Source: Nocardioides iriomotensis (lineage in GTDB: Bacteria > Actinomycetota > Actinomycetes > Propionibacteriales > Nocardioidaceae). From it: a stretch of 64,000 bases of DNA. A program made the position numbers and the translations under genes. This document shows positions 20,220 through 29,279 of this stretch, one piece after another. Each line of letters starts with the position of its first letter. The stretch's first letter is position 1. The stretch is taken from positions 62,001-126,000 of the forward strand of contig NZ_SDPU01000035.1 of NCBI RefSeq assembly GCF_004168035.1. The letters run 5' to 3'. The notes beneath the pieces are model-generated. The model had not been told where the DNA came from, searched no databases, and worked only from the letters and a program-made list of their open reading frames with translations.

Positions 20220-20591
20220 ATGACGGAGAAGGCCGACCCCGTGACCGACCCGGACTGCCTGTTCTGCAAGGTCGTCGCCGGCGACATCCCGGCCGACGTC
20301 GTGCACGAGAGCGACACGACCGTGGCGTTCCGCGACATCGAGCCGCAGGCGCCCACCCACGTGCTGGTCGTCCCGCGCGCCCACCACGCCGACGCCGCAG
20401 CGCTCGCCGCCGCCGAGCCGACCGTGCTGGTCGACCTGGTCGACGCCGCCGCGGCCGTGGCCAAGGCCGACGGGATCGCCGACGACGGCTACCGCCTGGT
20501 GTTCAACACCGGCGCGTCGGCGCACCAGACGGTGTTCCACGCCCACCTGCACGTGCTCGGCGGGCGCACGATGACCTGGCCCCCGGGATGA
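20220..20591 (+). CDS. HIT-family nucleotide hydrolase
   Basis: Histidine-triad protein of 123 residues, HINT-like. The triad is His107-His109-His111 in HAHLHVLGG. The N-terminal DCLFCKVVAGDIPAD and ILxV-like THVLVVPRAHH are typical. HINT proteins hydrolyse nucleoside phosphoramidates and acyl-adenylates. TACGCT lies six bases before the ATG, suggesting leaderless transcription. The stop overlaps the next gene by ATGA, so it is translated with a copper monooxygenase-like lipoprotein. Confidence 0.92.
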   Translation: MTEKADPVTDPDCLFCKVVAGDIPADVVHESDTTVAFRDIEPQAPTHVLVVPRAHHADAAALAAAEPTVLVDLVDAAAAVAKADGIADDGYRLVFNTGASAHQTVFHAHLHVLGGRTMTWPPG

Positions 20592-21808
20592 CCCGGCGGC
20601 CGGCGGGGGCGGGGGCAGTGGCGGCGCTGACCGTCTCGCTGCTGCTCCTGGCCGGCTGCGCCGGCTCCGACGCGCCTGCCGCCAAGGACAGCCGCGTCCG
20701 CGACGCGGTCGGCCAGCTCGCGACCAAACAGGGTGCCCGCGACCTCGACGCCCACGTCGACGAGCAGCACGACGGTGCCGCCGCGGCTCGCACCCCGCTG
20801 CGCCCGGGCGAGCGGTTCGCGCGGCTCGCCATGCCGGCGGCGTACACCCCGTCCGCCCCGAACGGCACCGGCAACGACGACTACCGCTGCTTCCTGCTCG
20901 ACCCGCACCTCGGCCAGGACGCCTACCTCACCGGCCTCGACGTGCTGCCCGGCACCGAGCGCGTCGTGCACCACGTGATCCTGTTCAAGGTGCCCCCCGA
21001 CGTCGTGGCGCAGGCCAAGGCCGCGGACGCCGCCGAGACGGGGCAGGGCTGGACCTGCTTCGGCGGCACCGGCCTCGGCGGTGACGGCGGCAACGGCCTC
21101 GACGACGCGCCCTGGCTGGGCGCCTGGGCGCCCGGCGGCGGCGAACGGGTGATGGCCGACGACCTCGGTATCCCGCTGGAGGCAGGCACCCAGGTCGTCA
21201 TGCAGGTGCACTACAACCTGCTGGCCGGCCCCGGCCCCGACGTGACCTCGGCCCAGCTGCGGCTCGCGCCCGGCGACGCCGACCTCGAGCCGCTGCAGAC
21301 CGTGCTGCTGCCTGCGCCGGTCGAGCTGCCCTGCCGCCCCGGCAGGACGGGCAAGCTCTGCAGCCGTGACAAGGCGGTCGCGGACGTGATCGCGCGCTTC
21401 GGACAGGCCGGCCAGGCCGCCAACGCGCTGCACCTGCTGTGCGGCACCGAGCCACCCGGTCCCGTCCAGCACTGCGACCGCACCATCGACCGTCCCGCGA
21501 CGCTCCGCGCCGTCGCCGGGCACATGCACCTGCTCGGCAGGAGCATGCACATCGACGTCAACCCCGGCACGCCCCGCGAGAAGCGGGTGCTCGACATCCC
21601 GGTCTGGGACTTCGACAACCAGGGCTCCCAGGCGGTCGACCCGCTCGCGCTACGCCGCGGCGACGTCGTCCGGGTCACCTGCGAGCACGACCAGGCGCTG
21701 CGCGACGTGCTGCCGGCGTTCGAGGGCCAGGAGGAGCGGTACGTCGTCTGGGGCGAGGGCACGACCGACGAGATGTGCCTCGGCATGCTCCTGGTCACCC
21801 GGCCGTGA
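20588..21808 (+). CDS. PHM-like type II copper monooxygenase lipoprotein
   Basis: Predicted exported lipoprotein of 406 residues: hydrophobic signal, then LLAGC with Cys24. It keeps all copper ligands of peptidylglycine alpha-hydroxylating and dopamine beta-monooxygenases: His128-His129 (VVHHVILF) and His208 (MQVHYN) for one copper, His312-x-His314 (GHMHLLG) and Met396 (TDEMC) for the other. Several cysteines could form disulfides. The family hydroxylates C-H bonds with ascorbate; the bacterial substrate is unknown. Its ATG overlaps the HIT stop. Confidence 0.8.
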   Translation: MTRRPAGAGAVAALTVSLLLLAGCAGSDAPAAKDSRVRDAVGQLATKQGARDLDAHVDEQHDGAAAARTPLRPGERFARLAMPAAYTPSAPNGTGNDDYRCFLLDPHLGQDAYLTGLDVLPGTERVVHHVILFKVPPDVVAQAKAADAAETGQGWTCFGGTGLGGDGGNGLDDAPWLGAWAPGGGERVMADDLGIPLEAGTQVVMQVHYNLLAGPGPDVTSAQLRLAPGDADLEPLQTVLLPAPVELPCRPGRTGKLCSRDKAVADVIARFGQAGQAANALHLLCGTEPPGPVQHCDRTIDRPATLRAVAGHMHLLGRSMHIDVNPGTPREKRVLDIPVWDFDNQGSQAVDPLALRRGDVVRVTCEHDQALRDVLPAFEGQEERYVVWGEGTTDEMCLGMLLVTRP

Positions 21809-21916
21809 GCGGGACGGTTCCGCCAAACGCAGGAGCGCACCTGGGGGTGTGCTGAGTAGCATGGAACGGACACATCGCCCGCGAGACCAGGGAGGGCAGG
21901 CCGGACCGGCCACCCC

Positions 21917-22918
21917 ATGACAGAGACCGACACTCCTCAGCACATCATCGTCGTGCCGGCGAGCGTCCCGATGGTGAGCCTGCTCGGCCCCCGCGACGAG
22001 CACCTGGCCCTCATCGAGCAGGCGTTCGAGGCCGACGTCCACGTCCGCGGCAACCAGGTCACCCTGCGCGGCGAGCCCGCCGAGGTGGCGCTCGTCGAAC
22101 GGCTGCTCGACGAGCTCGTGACGATCATCCGCACCGGCCAGGGGATCACCCCCGAGACCGTCGAGCGCGCGATCGGCATGCTCCGCCAGGAGACCTCCGA
22201 GCGTCCCGCCGACGTGCTCAGCATGAACATCCTGAGCAACCGCGGCCGCACCATCCGGCCCAAGACGCTCAACCAGAAGCGCTACGTCGACGCCATCGAC
22301 AAGCACACCATCGTCTTCGGCATCGGTCCCGCCGGCACCGGCAAGACCTACCTCGCGATGGCCAAGGCCGTGCAGGCGCTGCAGTCCAAGAACGTCAACC
22401 GGATCATCCTGACCCGGCCCGCCGTCGAGGCGGGGGAGCGGCTCGGCTTCCTGCCCGGCACCCTGAGCGAGAAGATCGACCCCTACCTGCGACCGCTGTA
22501 CGACGCCCTCCACGACATGCTCGACCCGGAGACGATCCCCAAGCTGCTGGCGGCCGGGACGATCGAGGTGGCGCCGCTGGCCTACATGCGCGGCCGCACG
22601 CTCAACGACGCGTTCATCATCCTCGACGAGGCGCAGAACACCTCGCCCGAGCAGATGAAGATGTTCCTGACCCGCCTCGGCTTCGGCTCCAAGATCGTGG
22701 TCACCGGCGACGTCACGCAGGTCGACCTGCCCAACGGCATCAAGAGCGGCCTGCGCGTCGTGGAGGGCATCCTCGACGACGTGAAGGACATCTCGTTCAA
22801 CCGGCTCACCAGCAGCGACGTCGTACGACACCGCCTGGTCGGGCACATCGTCGCGGCGTACGACGACTACGAGGCGCGCCGCGAGCCGGGCCCCGACCGC
22901 GCCCGCACCACCCGGTGA
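21917..22918 (+). CDS. phoH: PhoH-like ATPase
   Basis: Cytoplasmic P-loop ATPase of 333 residues. Walker A is GPAGTGKT at 137-144 and Walker B is FIILDEAQN; an N-terminal KH-like part precedes them. It is linked with RNA metabolism in many bacteria, always near ybeY. TAGCAT at 21857-21862 could be its -10, giving a leader of roughly 50 bases with AGGGAGGGC upstream of the ATG. It begins the phoH-ybeY-corC cluster. Confidence 0.92.
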   Translation: MTETDTPQHIIVVPASVPMVSLLGPRDEHLALIEQAFEADVHVRGNQVTLRGEPAEVALVERLLDELVTIIRTGQGITPETVERAIGMLRQETSERPADVLSMNILSNRGRTIRPKTLNQKRYVDAIDKHTIVFGIGPAGTGKTYLAMAKAVQALQSKNVNRIILTRPAVEAGERLGFLPGTLSEKIDPYLRPLYDALHDMLDPETIPKLLAAGTIEVAPLAYMRGRTLNDAFIILDEAQNTSPEQMKMFLTRLGFGSKIVVTGDVTQVDLPNGIKSGLRVVEGILDDVKDISFNRLTSSDVVRHRLVGHIVAAYDDYEARREPGPDRARTTR

Positions 22919-22931
22919 GCGGGGGACCGGC

Positions 22932-23417
22932 ATGAGCATCGAGATCCTCAACGAGTCCGGCGCCGACGTCGACGTCAAGGAGCTGTCCCGGCTCGCGCGC
23001 TTCGTCATCGACCGCATGCGTGTCCACCCGCAGGCCGAGCTGTGCATCAAGCTCGTCGACGAGGACACCATCGCCGAGCTCAACGAGAAGTGGATGGAGA
23101 AGGAAGGCCCCACCGACGTGCTGGCCTTCCCGATGGACGAGCTGCGGCCCGGCCTGGTCAACGAGGAGCCCGAGGAGGGCGTGCTCGGCGACCTGGTGCT
23201 GTGCCACTCCGTCGCGGAGAAGCAGGCGAAGGCCGCGGGTCACGCCACCGCCGACGAGGTCGACCTGCTCACCACCCACGGCATCCTGCACCTCCTCGGC
23301 TACGACCACGCCGAGCCCGAGGAGCACCGCGAGATGTTCGGCCTCCAGGCCCGGCTGCTCGCCGAGTGGCAGGGTGCGCGTCGCGGCGAGGTCCTCGCCG
23401 GCGACGAGCCGGTCTGA
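22932..23417 (+). CDS. ybeY: Endoribonuclease YbeY
   Basis: Zinc endoribonuclease of 161 residues involved in rRNA 3'-end maturation and ribosome quality control. The zinc motif [11 protein letters not shown] gives His116, His120 and His126. It starts 13 bases after phoH and precedes corC, an order conserved in actinobacteria. Confidence 0.95.
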   Translation: MSIEILNESGADVDVKELSRLARFVIDRMRVHPQAELCIKLVDEDTIAELNEKWMEKEGPTDVLAFPMDELRPGLVNEEPEEGVLGDLVLCHSVAEKQAKAAGHATADEVDLLTTHGILHLLGYDHAEPEEHREMFGLQARLLAEWQGARRGEVLAGDEPV

Positions 23418-23433
23418 GCGTGGTGACGACCCG

Positions 23434-24810
23434 ATGAGCAGCATCGACGTCTGGATGCTCGTCCTCGCGGTCATATTGATCGTCGTCGCGGGCGCGTTCA
23501 GCAGCGCCGACGCCGCGCTGTCGTCGTTCTCCAAGGCCCGCGCGGAGCAGATCGCCCACGACGGCCGGCCGGGTGCCGCCCGGCTGCTCAGGATCGTCGA
23601 GGACCCGCCCCGCTACCTCAACACCGCGCTGTTCCTGCGGATGCTGTGCGAGATCGCCGCGATCGTCATGGTCACCGTCGTCTCGCTCGACCTGATCATC
23701 GTCGGCGGCAGCGCCGAGACCGGTCCCGAGGTCGGCGACCGCCGCTGGCTCGCGATGCTCGCCGCGATCGGCATCTCGCTGGTGGTGTCGTTCGTGGTCA
23801 TCGGCGTCTCGCCGCGCACCGTCGGCCGCCAGCACGCCGAGCGCGTCGCGCTGATCTCCGCCGGTCCGCTGCTGGCGTTCACCAAGGTGCTCGGGCCGGT
23901 GCCGCGGCTGCTGATCCTCGTCGGCAACGCGATCACTCCGGGCCGCGGCTTCTCCGAGGGGCCGTTCTCGACCGAGGCCGAGCTGCGCGAGCTCGTCGAC
24001 CTCGCCGAGGCGTCGTCGGTGATCGAGTCCGGCGAGCGGCAGATGATCCACTCGGTCTTCGAGCTCGGCGACACGATCGTCCGCGAGGTGATGGTGCCGC
24101 GCACCGACGTGGTGTTCATCGAGCGCAACAAGACGCTGCGCCAGGCCATCTCGCTCGCGCTGCGCAGCGGCTACTCCCGCATCCCCGTCGTCGGCGAGAA
24201 CCTCGACGACATCGTCGGCTTCGCCTACCTCAAGGACCTCACCCGGCGGGTGTTCGACCGCCACGAGGCCGAGCAGACCGAGCGGGTCGAGTCGGTGATG
24301 CGTCCGGTCATGTACGTCCCCGACTCCAAGCCCATCGACGGCCTGCTCCGCGACATGCAGACCGAGCGCAAGCACGTCGCCGTCGTCGTCGACGAGTACG
24401 GCGGCACCGCGGGCCTGGTCACGATCGAGGACGTGCTGGAGGAGATCGTCGGCGAGATCACCGACGAGTACGACGTCGAGCAGACCGACGTCGAGCACCT
24501 CGCCAACGGCAGCACCCGGGTCAGCTCGCGCTTCGCCGTCGACGACCTCGAGCACGTCTGCGGCGTCGCGGTGGAGGACGACGACGTCGACACCGTCGGC
24601 GGCCTGCTCGCCAAGCACCTCGGCCGGGTACCGATCGCGGGCTCCGTCGTCGAGCTGCACGGGCTGCGCTTCGAGGCCGAGGGGCCCGCCGGCCGCCGCA
24701 ACCGCATCGGCACCGTGCTGGTCACCCGGCTGGAGGCCGAGCCGGAGCGCCACGGCGACGAGTCCTACCCTGACTCCCATGCCGACGAACGTGCCGAACG
24801 AGCTCACTGA
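23434..24810 (+). CDS. CorC/HlyC-type CNNM transporter-like protein
   Basis: Membrane protein of 458 residues: an N-terminal DUF21/CNNM domain with about four spans (WMLVLAVILIVVAGAFSSADAAL; RWLAMLAAIGISLVVSFVVIG), two CBS domains (VMVPRTDVVFIERNKTL; VMRPVMYVPDSKPIDGL) and a C-terminal CorC-HlyC domain. Relatives bind Mg-ATP and take part in magnesium and cobalt efflux. The last 32 bases overlap the next gene, and a likely promoter for that gene lies inside the coding sequence. Confidence 0.88.
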   Translation: MSSIDVWMLVLAVILIVVAGAFSSADAALSSFSKARAEQIAHDGRPGAARLLRIVEDPPRYLNTALFLRMLCEIAAIVMVTVVSLDLIIVGGSAETGPEVGDRRWLAMLAAIGISLVVSFVVIGVSPRTVGRQHAERVALISAGPLLAFTKVLGPVPRLLILVGNAITPGRGFSEGPFSTEAELRELVDLAEASSVIESGERQMIHSVFELGDTIVREVMVPRTDVVFIERNKTLRQAISLALRSGYSRIPVVGENLDDIVGFAYLKDLTRRVFDRHEAEQTERVESVMRPVMYVPDSKPIDGLLRDMQTERKHVAVVVDEYGGTAGLVTIEDVLEEIVGEITDEYDVEQTDVEHLANGSTRVSSRFAVDDLEHVCGVAVEDDDVDTVGGLLAKHLGRVPIAGSVVELHGLRFEAEGPAGRRNRIGTVLVTRLEAEPERHGDESYPDSHADERAERAH

Positions 24811-25138
24811 CCCCGAGGACCACAAGCTCGTCACGCTCGCCCGCACCACGCGTGCGCGCACCCGCGCCGCCGAGGGCGCCTGCCTGCGCGACGGCGACGG
24901 GCGCACCTACGCCGGCGCCACCGTCGACCTGCCGACCCTGCGGCTCACCGCCGCCCAGGTGGCCGTCGCGATGGCGGTCGCGTCCGGCTCGCGCGGTCTC
25001 GAGGCGGTCGTCGTGCTCGGCGACGCCGCCGTCCTCGACGAGGCCGACCTGTCGGTCGTGCGCGACTTCGGCGGCCACGGTGTCCCCGTGCACCTGGCGG
25101 CGCCCGACGGCACGATCGTCGCCTCGGTGCGGTCCTGA
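24779..25138 (+). CDS. Rv2365c-like protein, degenerate cytidine-deaminase relative
   Basis: Protein of 119 residues found between corC and era in actinobacteria (Rv2365c in M. tuberculosis, from memory). Its pattern (KLVTLARTTRARTRAAEGACLRDGDGRTYAGATVDLPTLRLTAAQVAVAMA) resembles cytidine deaminases, but the catalytic HAE and PCxxC motifs are missing, so deaminase activity is unlikely. It starts inside corC. TACCCT at 24766-24771 lies seven bases before the ATG and could give it its own leaderless transcript. Confidence 0.75.
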   Translation: MPTNVPNELTDPEDHKLVTLARTTRARTRAAEGACLRDGDGRTYAGATVDLPTLRLTAAQVAVAMAVASGSRGLEAVVVLGDAAVLDEADLSVVRDFGGHGVPVHLAAPDGTIVASVRS

Positions 25139-25168
25139 GCGGTTGATACCGATATCGATAGCCCGACC

Positions 25169-25228
25169 GTGACCCCTGGGTCACTCCCGGACTACCGACG
25201 TCGGTAGTGCACCCGGGTCACCTGTGAC
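25169..25228 (+). promoter_or_regulatory. Cluster of palindromes upstream of tmsA
   Basis: Within 60 bases there are three dyads: GTGACCC-CT-GGGTCAC at 25169-25184, the perfect 16-base palindrome CTACCGACGTCGGTAG at 25192-25207, and GTCAC-CT-GTGAC at 25217-25228. A fourth, weaker one centred on CGATATCG lies just before them. They sit 33-92 bases upstream of the proposed -10 of tmsA. The central palindrome looks like a TetR-type operator; no regulator gene is adjacent. Confidence 0.6.
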
Positions 25229-25260
25229 GGTTGTCGCAGAAATGCTTGATCCGTGCGCGG

Positions 25261-25266
25261 TACATT
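25261..25266 (+). promoter_or_regulatory. tmsA -10 element for a leaderless transcript
   Basis: TACATT lies seven bases before the GTG at 25274. No ribosome-binding site precedes that GTG, so I infer a leaderless mRNA. An upstream in-frame GTG at 25253 would be less consistent. Confidence 0.55.
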
Positions 25267-25273
25267 GCGAGAC

Positions 25274-26659
25274 GTGGCAGATCCGGTGGGTAGGGACCGG
25301 CACGCCGACGCGGTGCGGCGGCTGCGGGCGTCGTACGACGCCGTGCCGTCGGGCGCGCCCGTGCGGCTGGCCAAGCGCACTTCCAACCTGTTCCGGGCGC
25401 GCGCGAGCGCGACCGCGCCAGGCCTCGACGTCAGCGGCCTCGGGGGCGTGATCGAGGTCGACGCGCAGGCGCGGACCGCCGACGTCCAGGGCATGTGCAC
25501 CTACGAACGGCTCGTCGACGTCACGTTGCCGCGCGGCTTCATCCCGTACGTCGTGCCGCAGCTGCGCACGATCACCCTGGGCGGCGCCGTCACCGGGCTC
25601 GGCATCGAGTCGACGTCCTTCCGCAACGGCCTGCCGCACGAGTCTGTCCTGGAGATGGACGTGCTCTGCGGCGACGGTGAGATCCGCACGGTGCGGCCCG
25701 GCGACGACCTGTTCGACGCGTTCCCGAACTCCTACGGCTCGCTCGGCTACGCCACCCGGCTGCGCATCGGGTTGGAGCCGGTGCCGTCGCACGTCGAGCT
25801 GCGGCACCTGCCGTTCAGCGACTTCGACGCGATGTCCCGCCTGATCGCCGAGATCTGCGAGACCCGCAGCCACGACGGCGAGCGGGTCGACGGCCTGGAC
25901 GGCGTCGTGTTCGCTCCCGGCGAGGCCTACCTGACGCTGGCGCGGTTCACCGGCGCCGAGTCCCGGAGCCGGGCCAGCGACTACACCGGCATGGAGCCCT
26001 ACTTCCGCTCGGTGCAGCGCCTCGGCAGCGGCTCGCCCGCGGGCGGCCGGGACCGGCTGACGATGTACGACTACCTCTGGCGCTGGGACACCGACTGGTT
26101 CTGGTGCTCGGGCGCCTTCGGGCTGCACGACCCGCGGGTGCGGCGGCTGTGGCCGCGGCGCTACCGGCGCAGCGACGTGTTCCACAAGATCGTCGGGCTC
26201 GAGAACCGCTACCACGTCAAGGCCCGTCTCGACCGCCGCAAGGGCCTGCCCGACCGCGAGCGCGTCATCCAGGACGTCGAGGTGCCCGCCGAGCGGCTCA
26301 CCGAGTTCCTCACCTGGTTCGACGACGAGGTCGAGATGCGTCCCGTGTGGCTGTGCCCGCTGCGCAGCACGCGCGACTGGCCGTCGTACCCGCTCCGTCC
26401 CGGCGCCACCTACGTCAACGTCGGCTTCTGGGGCACCGTCCCGATCCGGCCCGGCGCCCGCGACGGCGACCGCAACCGCGCCGTCGAGGCCAAGGTCACC
26501 GAGCTCGGCGGCCACAAGTCCCTGTACTCCGACGCCTACTACGACCGCGCGACGTTCGACCGGCTCTACGACCAGGACTTCGCGCGCACCGTCCGCAAGC
26601 AGACCGACCCCGACGGTCGGCTGACCGACCTCTACGAGAAAGCAGTGGAACGTCGATGA
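25274..26659 (+). CDS. tmsA: FAD-dependent reductase of 10-methyl fatty acid synthesis (TmsA/BfaA-like)
   Basis: FAD-binding oxidoreductase of 461 residues of the DHCR24/DIMINUTO-like type: TADVQGMCTYERLVDVTLP, then TLGGAVTGLGIESTSFRNG and FPNSYGSLGYATRLRI form the FAD domain. It overlaps, by ATGA, a cyclopropane-synthase-like methyltransferase. This pair is the signature of tmsAB (bfaAB), where the methyltransferase makes a 10-methylene lipid and this enzyme reduces it with NADPH to 10-methylstearate (tuberculostearate). Function is assigned from family and pairing; a stand-alone sterol-like reductase is the alternative. Confidence 0.8.
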   Translation: MADPVGRDRHADAVRRLRASYDAVPSGAPVRLAKRTSNLFRARASATAPGLDVSGLGGVIEVDAQARTADVQGMCTYERLVDVTLPRGFIPYVVPQLRTITLGGAVTGLGIESTSFRNGLPHESVLEMDVLCGDGEIRTVRPGDDLFDAFPNSYGSLGYATRLRIGLEPVPSHVELRHLPFSDFDAMSRLIAEICETRSHDGERVDGLDGVVFAPGEAYLTLARFTGAESRSRASDYTGMEPYFRSVQRLGSGSPAGGRDRLTMYDYLWRWDTDWFWCSGAFGLHDPRVRRLWPRRYRRSDVFHKIVGLENRYHVKARLDRRKGLPDRERVIQDVEVPAERLTEFLTWFDDEVEMRPVWLCPLRSTRDWPSYPLRPGATYVNVGFWGTVPIRPGARDGDRNRAVEAKVTELGGHKSLYSDAYYDRATFDRLYDQDFARTVRKQTDPDGRLTDLYEKAVERR

Positions 26660-27966
26660 CCAGCACCCTCAACCGCACGACCTCGTCCTCCACTCCCTCG
26701 GTGACCATCGGCGAGGCCGTCGAGCGGATCATGCCCCAGGGCCTGCCCTTCCGGTTCTCGGCCTACGACGGCAGCGCCGCCGGTCCCGAGGACGCCCCGA
26801 TCCACCTCGCGCTGCGCAACGAGCGCGGCCTGTCCTACCTGCTCACCGCCCCCGGCGACCTCGGCATGGCGCGCGCCTACGTCCGCGGCGACCTGGTCAT
26901 CGAGGGTGTGCACCCGGGCAACCCCTACGACGCGCTCGTCTACCTGCAGAACAACCTGAGGTTCAAGGTGCCCTCGCCCTCGGAGGCGATGCGGCTCGCG
27001 CGCGGCCTCGGGCTGAGCCACTTCCTGCCGCCGGAGCCGCCGCCGCAGGAGTCGCTGCCGCGCTGGCGCCGGCTGGTCGAGGGCTTCCGCCACTCGCGCA
27101 CCCGCGACGCCGGCGCGATCCACCACCACTACGACGTCTCCAACCGGTTCTACGAGATGGTCCTCGGCCCCTCGATGACCTACACCTGCGCGTGCTTCCC
27201 GTCCGAGACCGCGACGCTGGAGGAGGCGCAGGCCAACAAGTACGACCTCGTCGCCCGCAAGCTCGACCTCAAGCCGGGGATGCGGCTGCTCGACGTCGGC
27301 TGCGGCTGGGGCGGCATGGTGCGGCACGCCGCCCGGGAGTACGGCGTCCAGGTCATCGGCGTGACGCTCTCCCGGGAGCAGGCCACGTGGGGACAGGAGG
27401 CCGTGCGCCGCGAGGGCCTCGAGGACCTCGCCGAGGTGCGCCACGGCGACTACCGCGAGATCACCGAGACGGACTTCGACGCGGTCAGCTCCATCGGCCT
27501 CACCGAGCACATCGGCGTGCGCAACTACCCGTCGTACTTCTCCTTCCTGCGCGGCAAGCTCGTGCCGGGCGGCCGGATCCTCAACCACTGCATCACCCGC
27601 GCCGACAACCAGTTCCGCGACACCGGGGCGTTCATCGACCGCTACGTCTTCCCCGACGGCGAGCTCACCGGCTCCGGCCGGATCATCACGGTGATGCAGG
27701 ACAACGCCATCGAGGTGCGCCACGAGGAGAACCTCCGCGAGCACTACGCGCTGACGCTCAAGGGCTGGTGCGAGAACCTCGAGGCCAACTGGGACGCCTG
27801 CGTCGACGAGGTCGGCACCGGCACCGCGAAGGTCTGGGGCCTCTACATGGCGGGCTCGCGCCTCGCGTTCGAGCGCAACGAGATCCAGCTGCACCAGGTG
27901 CTCGGCGTGCGGACCGACGACCAGGGCCGCTCCGGGTTCCCGCTGCGCCCCACCTGGCTGTCGTAG
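26656..27966 (+). CDS. tmsB: SAM-dependent fatty acid methyltransferase (TmsB/BfaB-like)
   Basis: Class I methyltransferase of 436 residues of the cyclopropane-fatty-acid-synthase family. An N-terminal region binds lipid, HHYDVSNRFYE (157-167) is the family signature, and LLDVGCGWGG (211-220) is the SAM-binding motif. It follows the FAD reductase with an ATGA overlap. The expected reaction is methylation of the double bond of a phospholipid-bound oleoyl chain to a 10-methylene intermediate. Cyclopropane formation is possible in principle, but the partner argues for 10-methyl products. Confidence 0.85.
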   Translation: MTSTLNRTTSSSTPSVTIGEAVERIMPQGLPFRFSAYDGSAAGPEDAPIHLALRNERGLSYLLTAPGDLGMARAYVRGDLVIEGVHPGNPYDALVYLQNNLRFKVPSPSEAMRLARGLGLSHFLPPEPPPQESLPRWRRLVEGFRHSRTRDAGAIHHHYDVSNRFYEMVLGPSMTYTCACFPSETATLEEAQANKYDLVARKLDLKPGMRLLDVGCGWGGMVRHAAREYGVQVIGVTLSREQATWGQEAVRREGLEDLAEVRHGDYREITETDFDAVSSIGLTEHIGVRNYPSYFSFLRGKLVPGGRILNHCITRADNQFRDTGAFIDRYVFPDGELTGSGRIITVMQDNAIEVRHEENLREHYALTLKGWCENLEANWDACVDEVGTGTAKVWGLYMAGSRLAFERNEIQLHQVLGVRTDDQGRSGFPLRPTWLS

Positions 27967-27994
27967 CAACCGGCGCACCAGGCAGAATCGCGGG

Positions 27995-28927
27995 GTGACC
28001 GAGACCGATCAGCCCGGGTTCCGCAGCGGCTTCGCGTCGTTCGTCGGCCGGCCCAACGCCGGCAAGTCGACCCTGACCAACGCGCTCGTCGGCACCAAGG
28101 TCGCGATCACCTCCTCGCGCCCGCAGACCACGCGGACCGTGGTGCGCGGCATCGTGCACCGGCCCGACGCGCAGCTCGTGCTCGTCGACACCCCCGGCCT
28201 GCACCGACCGCGGACGCTGCTCGGCGAGCGGCTCAACGACCTGGTCACCACCACCTGGGCCGAGGTCGACGTCGTCGCGGTGTGCTTCCCCGCCGACGAG
28301 AAGGTCGGGCCGGGCGACCGGTTCATCGTCAACGAGCTCGCCAAGGTCCGCCGTACCACCAAGATCGCGGTCGCCACCAAGACCGACCTCGTCGAGCCCG
28401 ACCGGCTCGGCCAGCACCTGCTCGACATCCAGGCGCTGGGGGAGGAGACCGGCACCGACTGGGCCGAGATCGTCCCGGTCTCGGCGAAGTCCGGCGACCA
28501 GGTCGCGCTGCTCGCCGACCTGCTGGTCGCCCGGCTGCCCGAGGGGCCGCCGCTCTACCCCGACGGCGAGCTCACCGACGCGCCCGAGGAGGCGATCGTC
28601 GCCGAGCTGATCCGCGAGGCCGCGCTCGAGGGCGTGCGCGACGAGCTGCCGCACTCCATCGCCGTCGTCGTCGAGGAGATGGGGCTGCGCGAGGGCCGGC
28701 CCGAGGACAAGCCGCTGCTCGACATCCACGCCAACGTCTTCGTCGAGCGGTCGTCGCAGAAGGGCATCGTCATCGGACACAAGGGCAGTCGCCTGCGTCA
28801 GGTCGGCACCGACGCCCGCAAGGGCATCGAGGCGATGCTCGGCACGCCGGTGTACCTCGACCTGCACGTCAAGATCGCCAAGGACTGGCAGCGCGACCCC
28901 AAGCAGCTGCGCCGGCTCGGGTTCTGA
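27995..28927 (+). CDS. era: GTPase Era
   Basis: Ribosome-assembly GTPase of 310 residues that binds 16S rRNA near its 3' end. G motifs are GRPNAGKST (G1), DTPG (G3) and TKTD (G4); the C-terminal KH domain contains GIVIGHKGSRLRQVG. It starts with GTG, with CAGAAT six bases upstream. In mycobacteria it follows the Rv2365c homologue directly; here tmsAB is placed between. Confidence 0.96.
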   Translation: MTETDQPGFRSGFASFVGRPNAGKSTLTNALVGTKVAITSSRPQTTRTVVRGIVHRPDAQLVLVDTPGLHRPRTLLGERLNDLVTTTWAEVDVVAVCFPADEKVGPGDRFIVNELAKVRRTTKIAVATKTDLVEPDRLGQHLLDIQALGEETGTDWAEIVPVSAKSGDQVALLADLLVARLPEGPPLYPDGELTDAPEEAIVAELIREAALEGVRDELPHSIAVVVEEMGLREGRPEDKPLLDIHANVFVERSSQKGIVIGHKGSRLRQVGTDARKGIEAMLGTPVYLDLHVKIAKDWQRDPKQLRRLGF

Positions 28928-29001
28928 GGTCCAGCCCACCGGTGACTTCCGGGCGCCTCGCTGGTCCACCCTGGTGAACGACGACCAGGAGAGGACCCGT
29001 C

Positions 29002-29271
29002 ATGGACGAGCAGTTCGACGCGACCATGCAGAAGAGCGAAGCGAAGGGCGGCTGGACGTACGTCGTCTGGCCCCGCTCGGCGGAGTACTTCGGCACCCGC
29101 GGCCTGGTCAAGGTCAGCGGCACCATCGACGGCGAGCCGTTCCGTTCGTCGTTCATGGCGATGGGCGACGGCACCCACAAGCTGCCGGTGAAGGCCGATG
29201 TGCGGCGGAAGATCGGCAAGGAGGCGGGCGACACCGTGGCCGTCCGCCTCCTCGAGCGCCACTCGTCCTAG
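29002..29271 (+). CDS. DUF1905 family protein
   Basis: Small protein of 89 residues with a DUF1905 barrel-like domain: [23 protein letters not shown] ... [21 protein letters not shown]. The family has no settled function and is often fused to, or paired with, YdeI/OmpD-associated proteins; a YdeI-type gene lies about 3 kb away. A GGAGAGG site precedes the ATG. It converges on the methyltransferase gene. Confidence 0.85.
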   Translation: MDEQFDATMQKSEAKGGWTYVVWPRSAEYFGTRGLVKVSGTIDGEPFRSSFMAMGDGTHKLPVKADVRRKIGKEAGDTVAVRLLERHSS

Positions 29272-29279
29272 CGGCGTTG

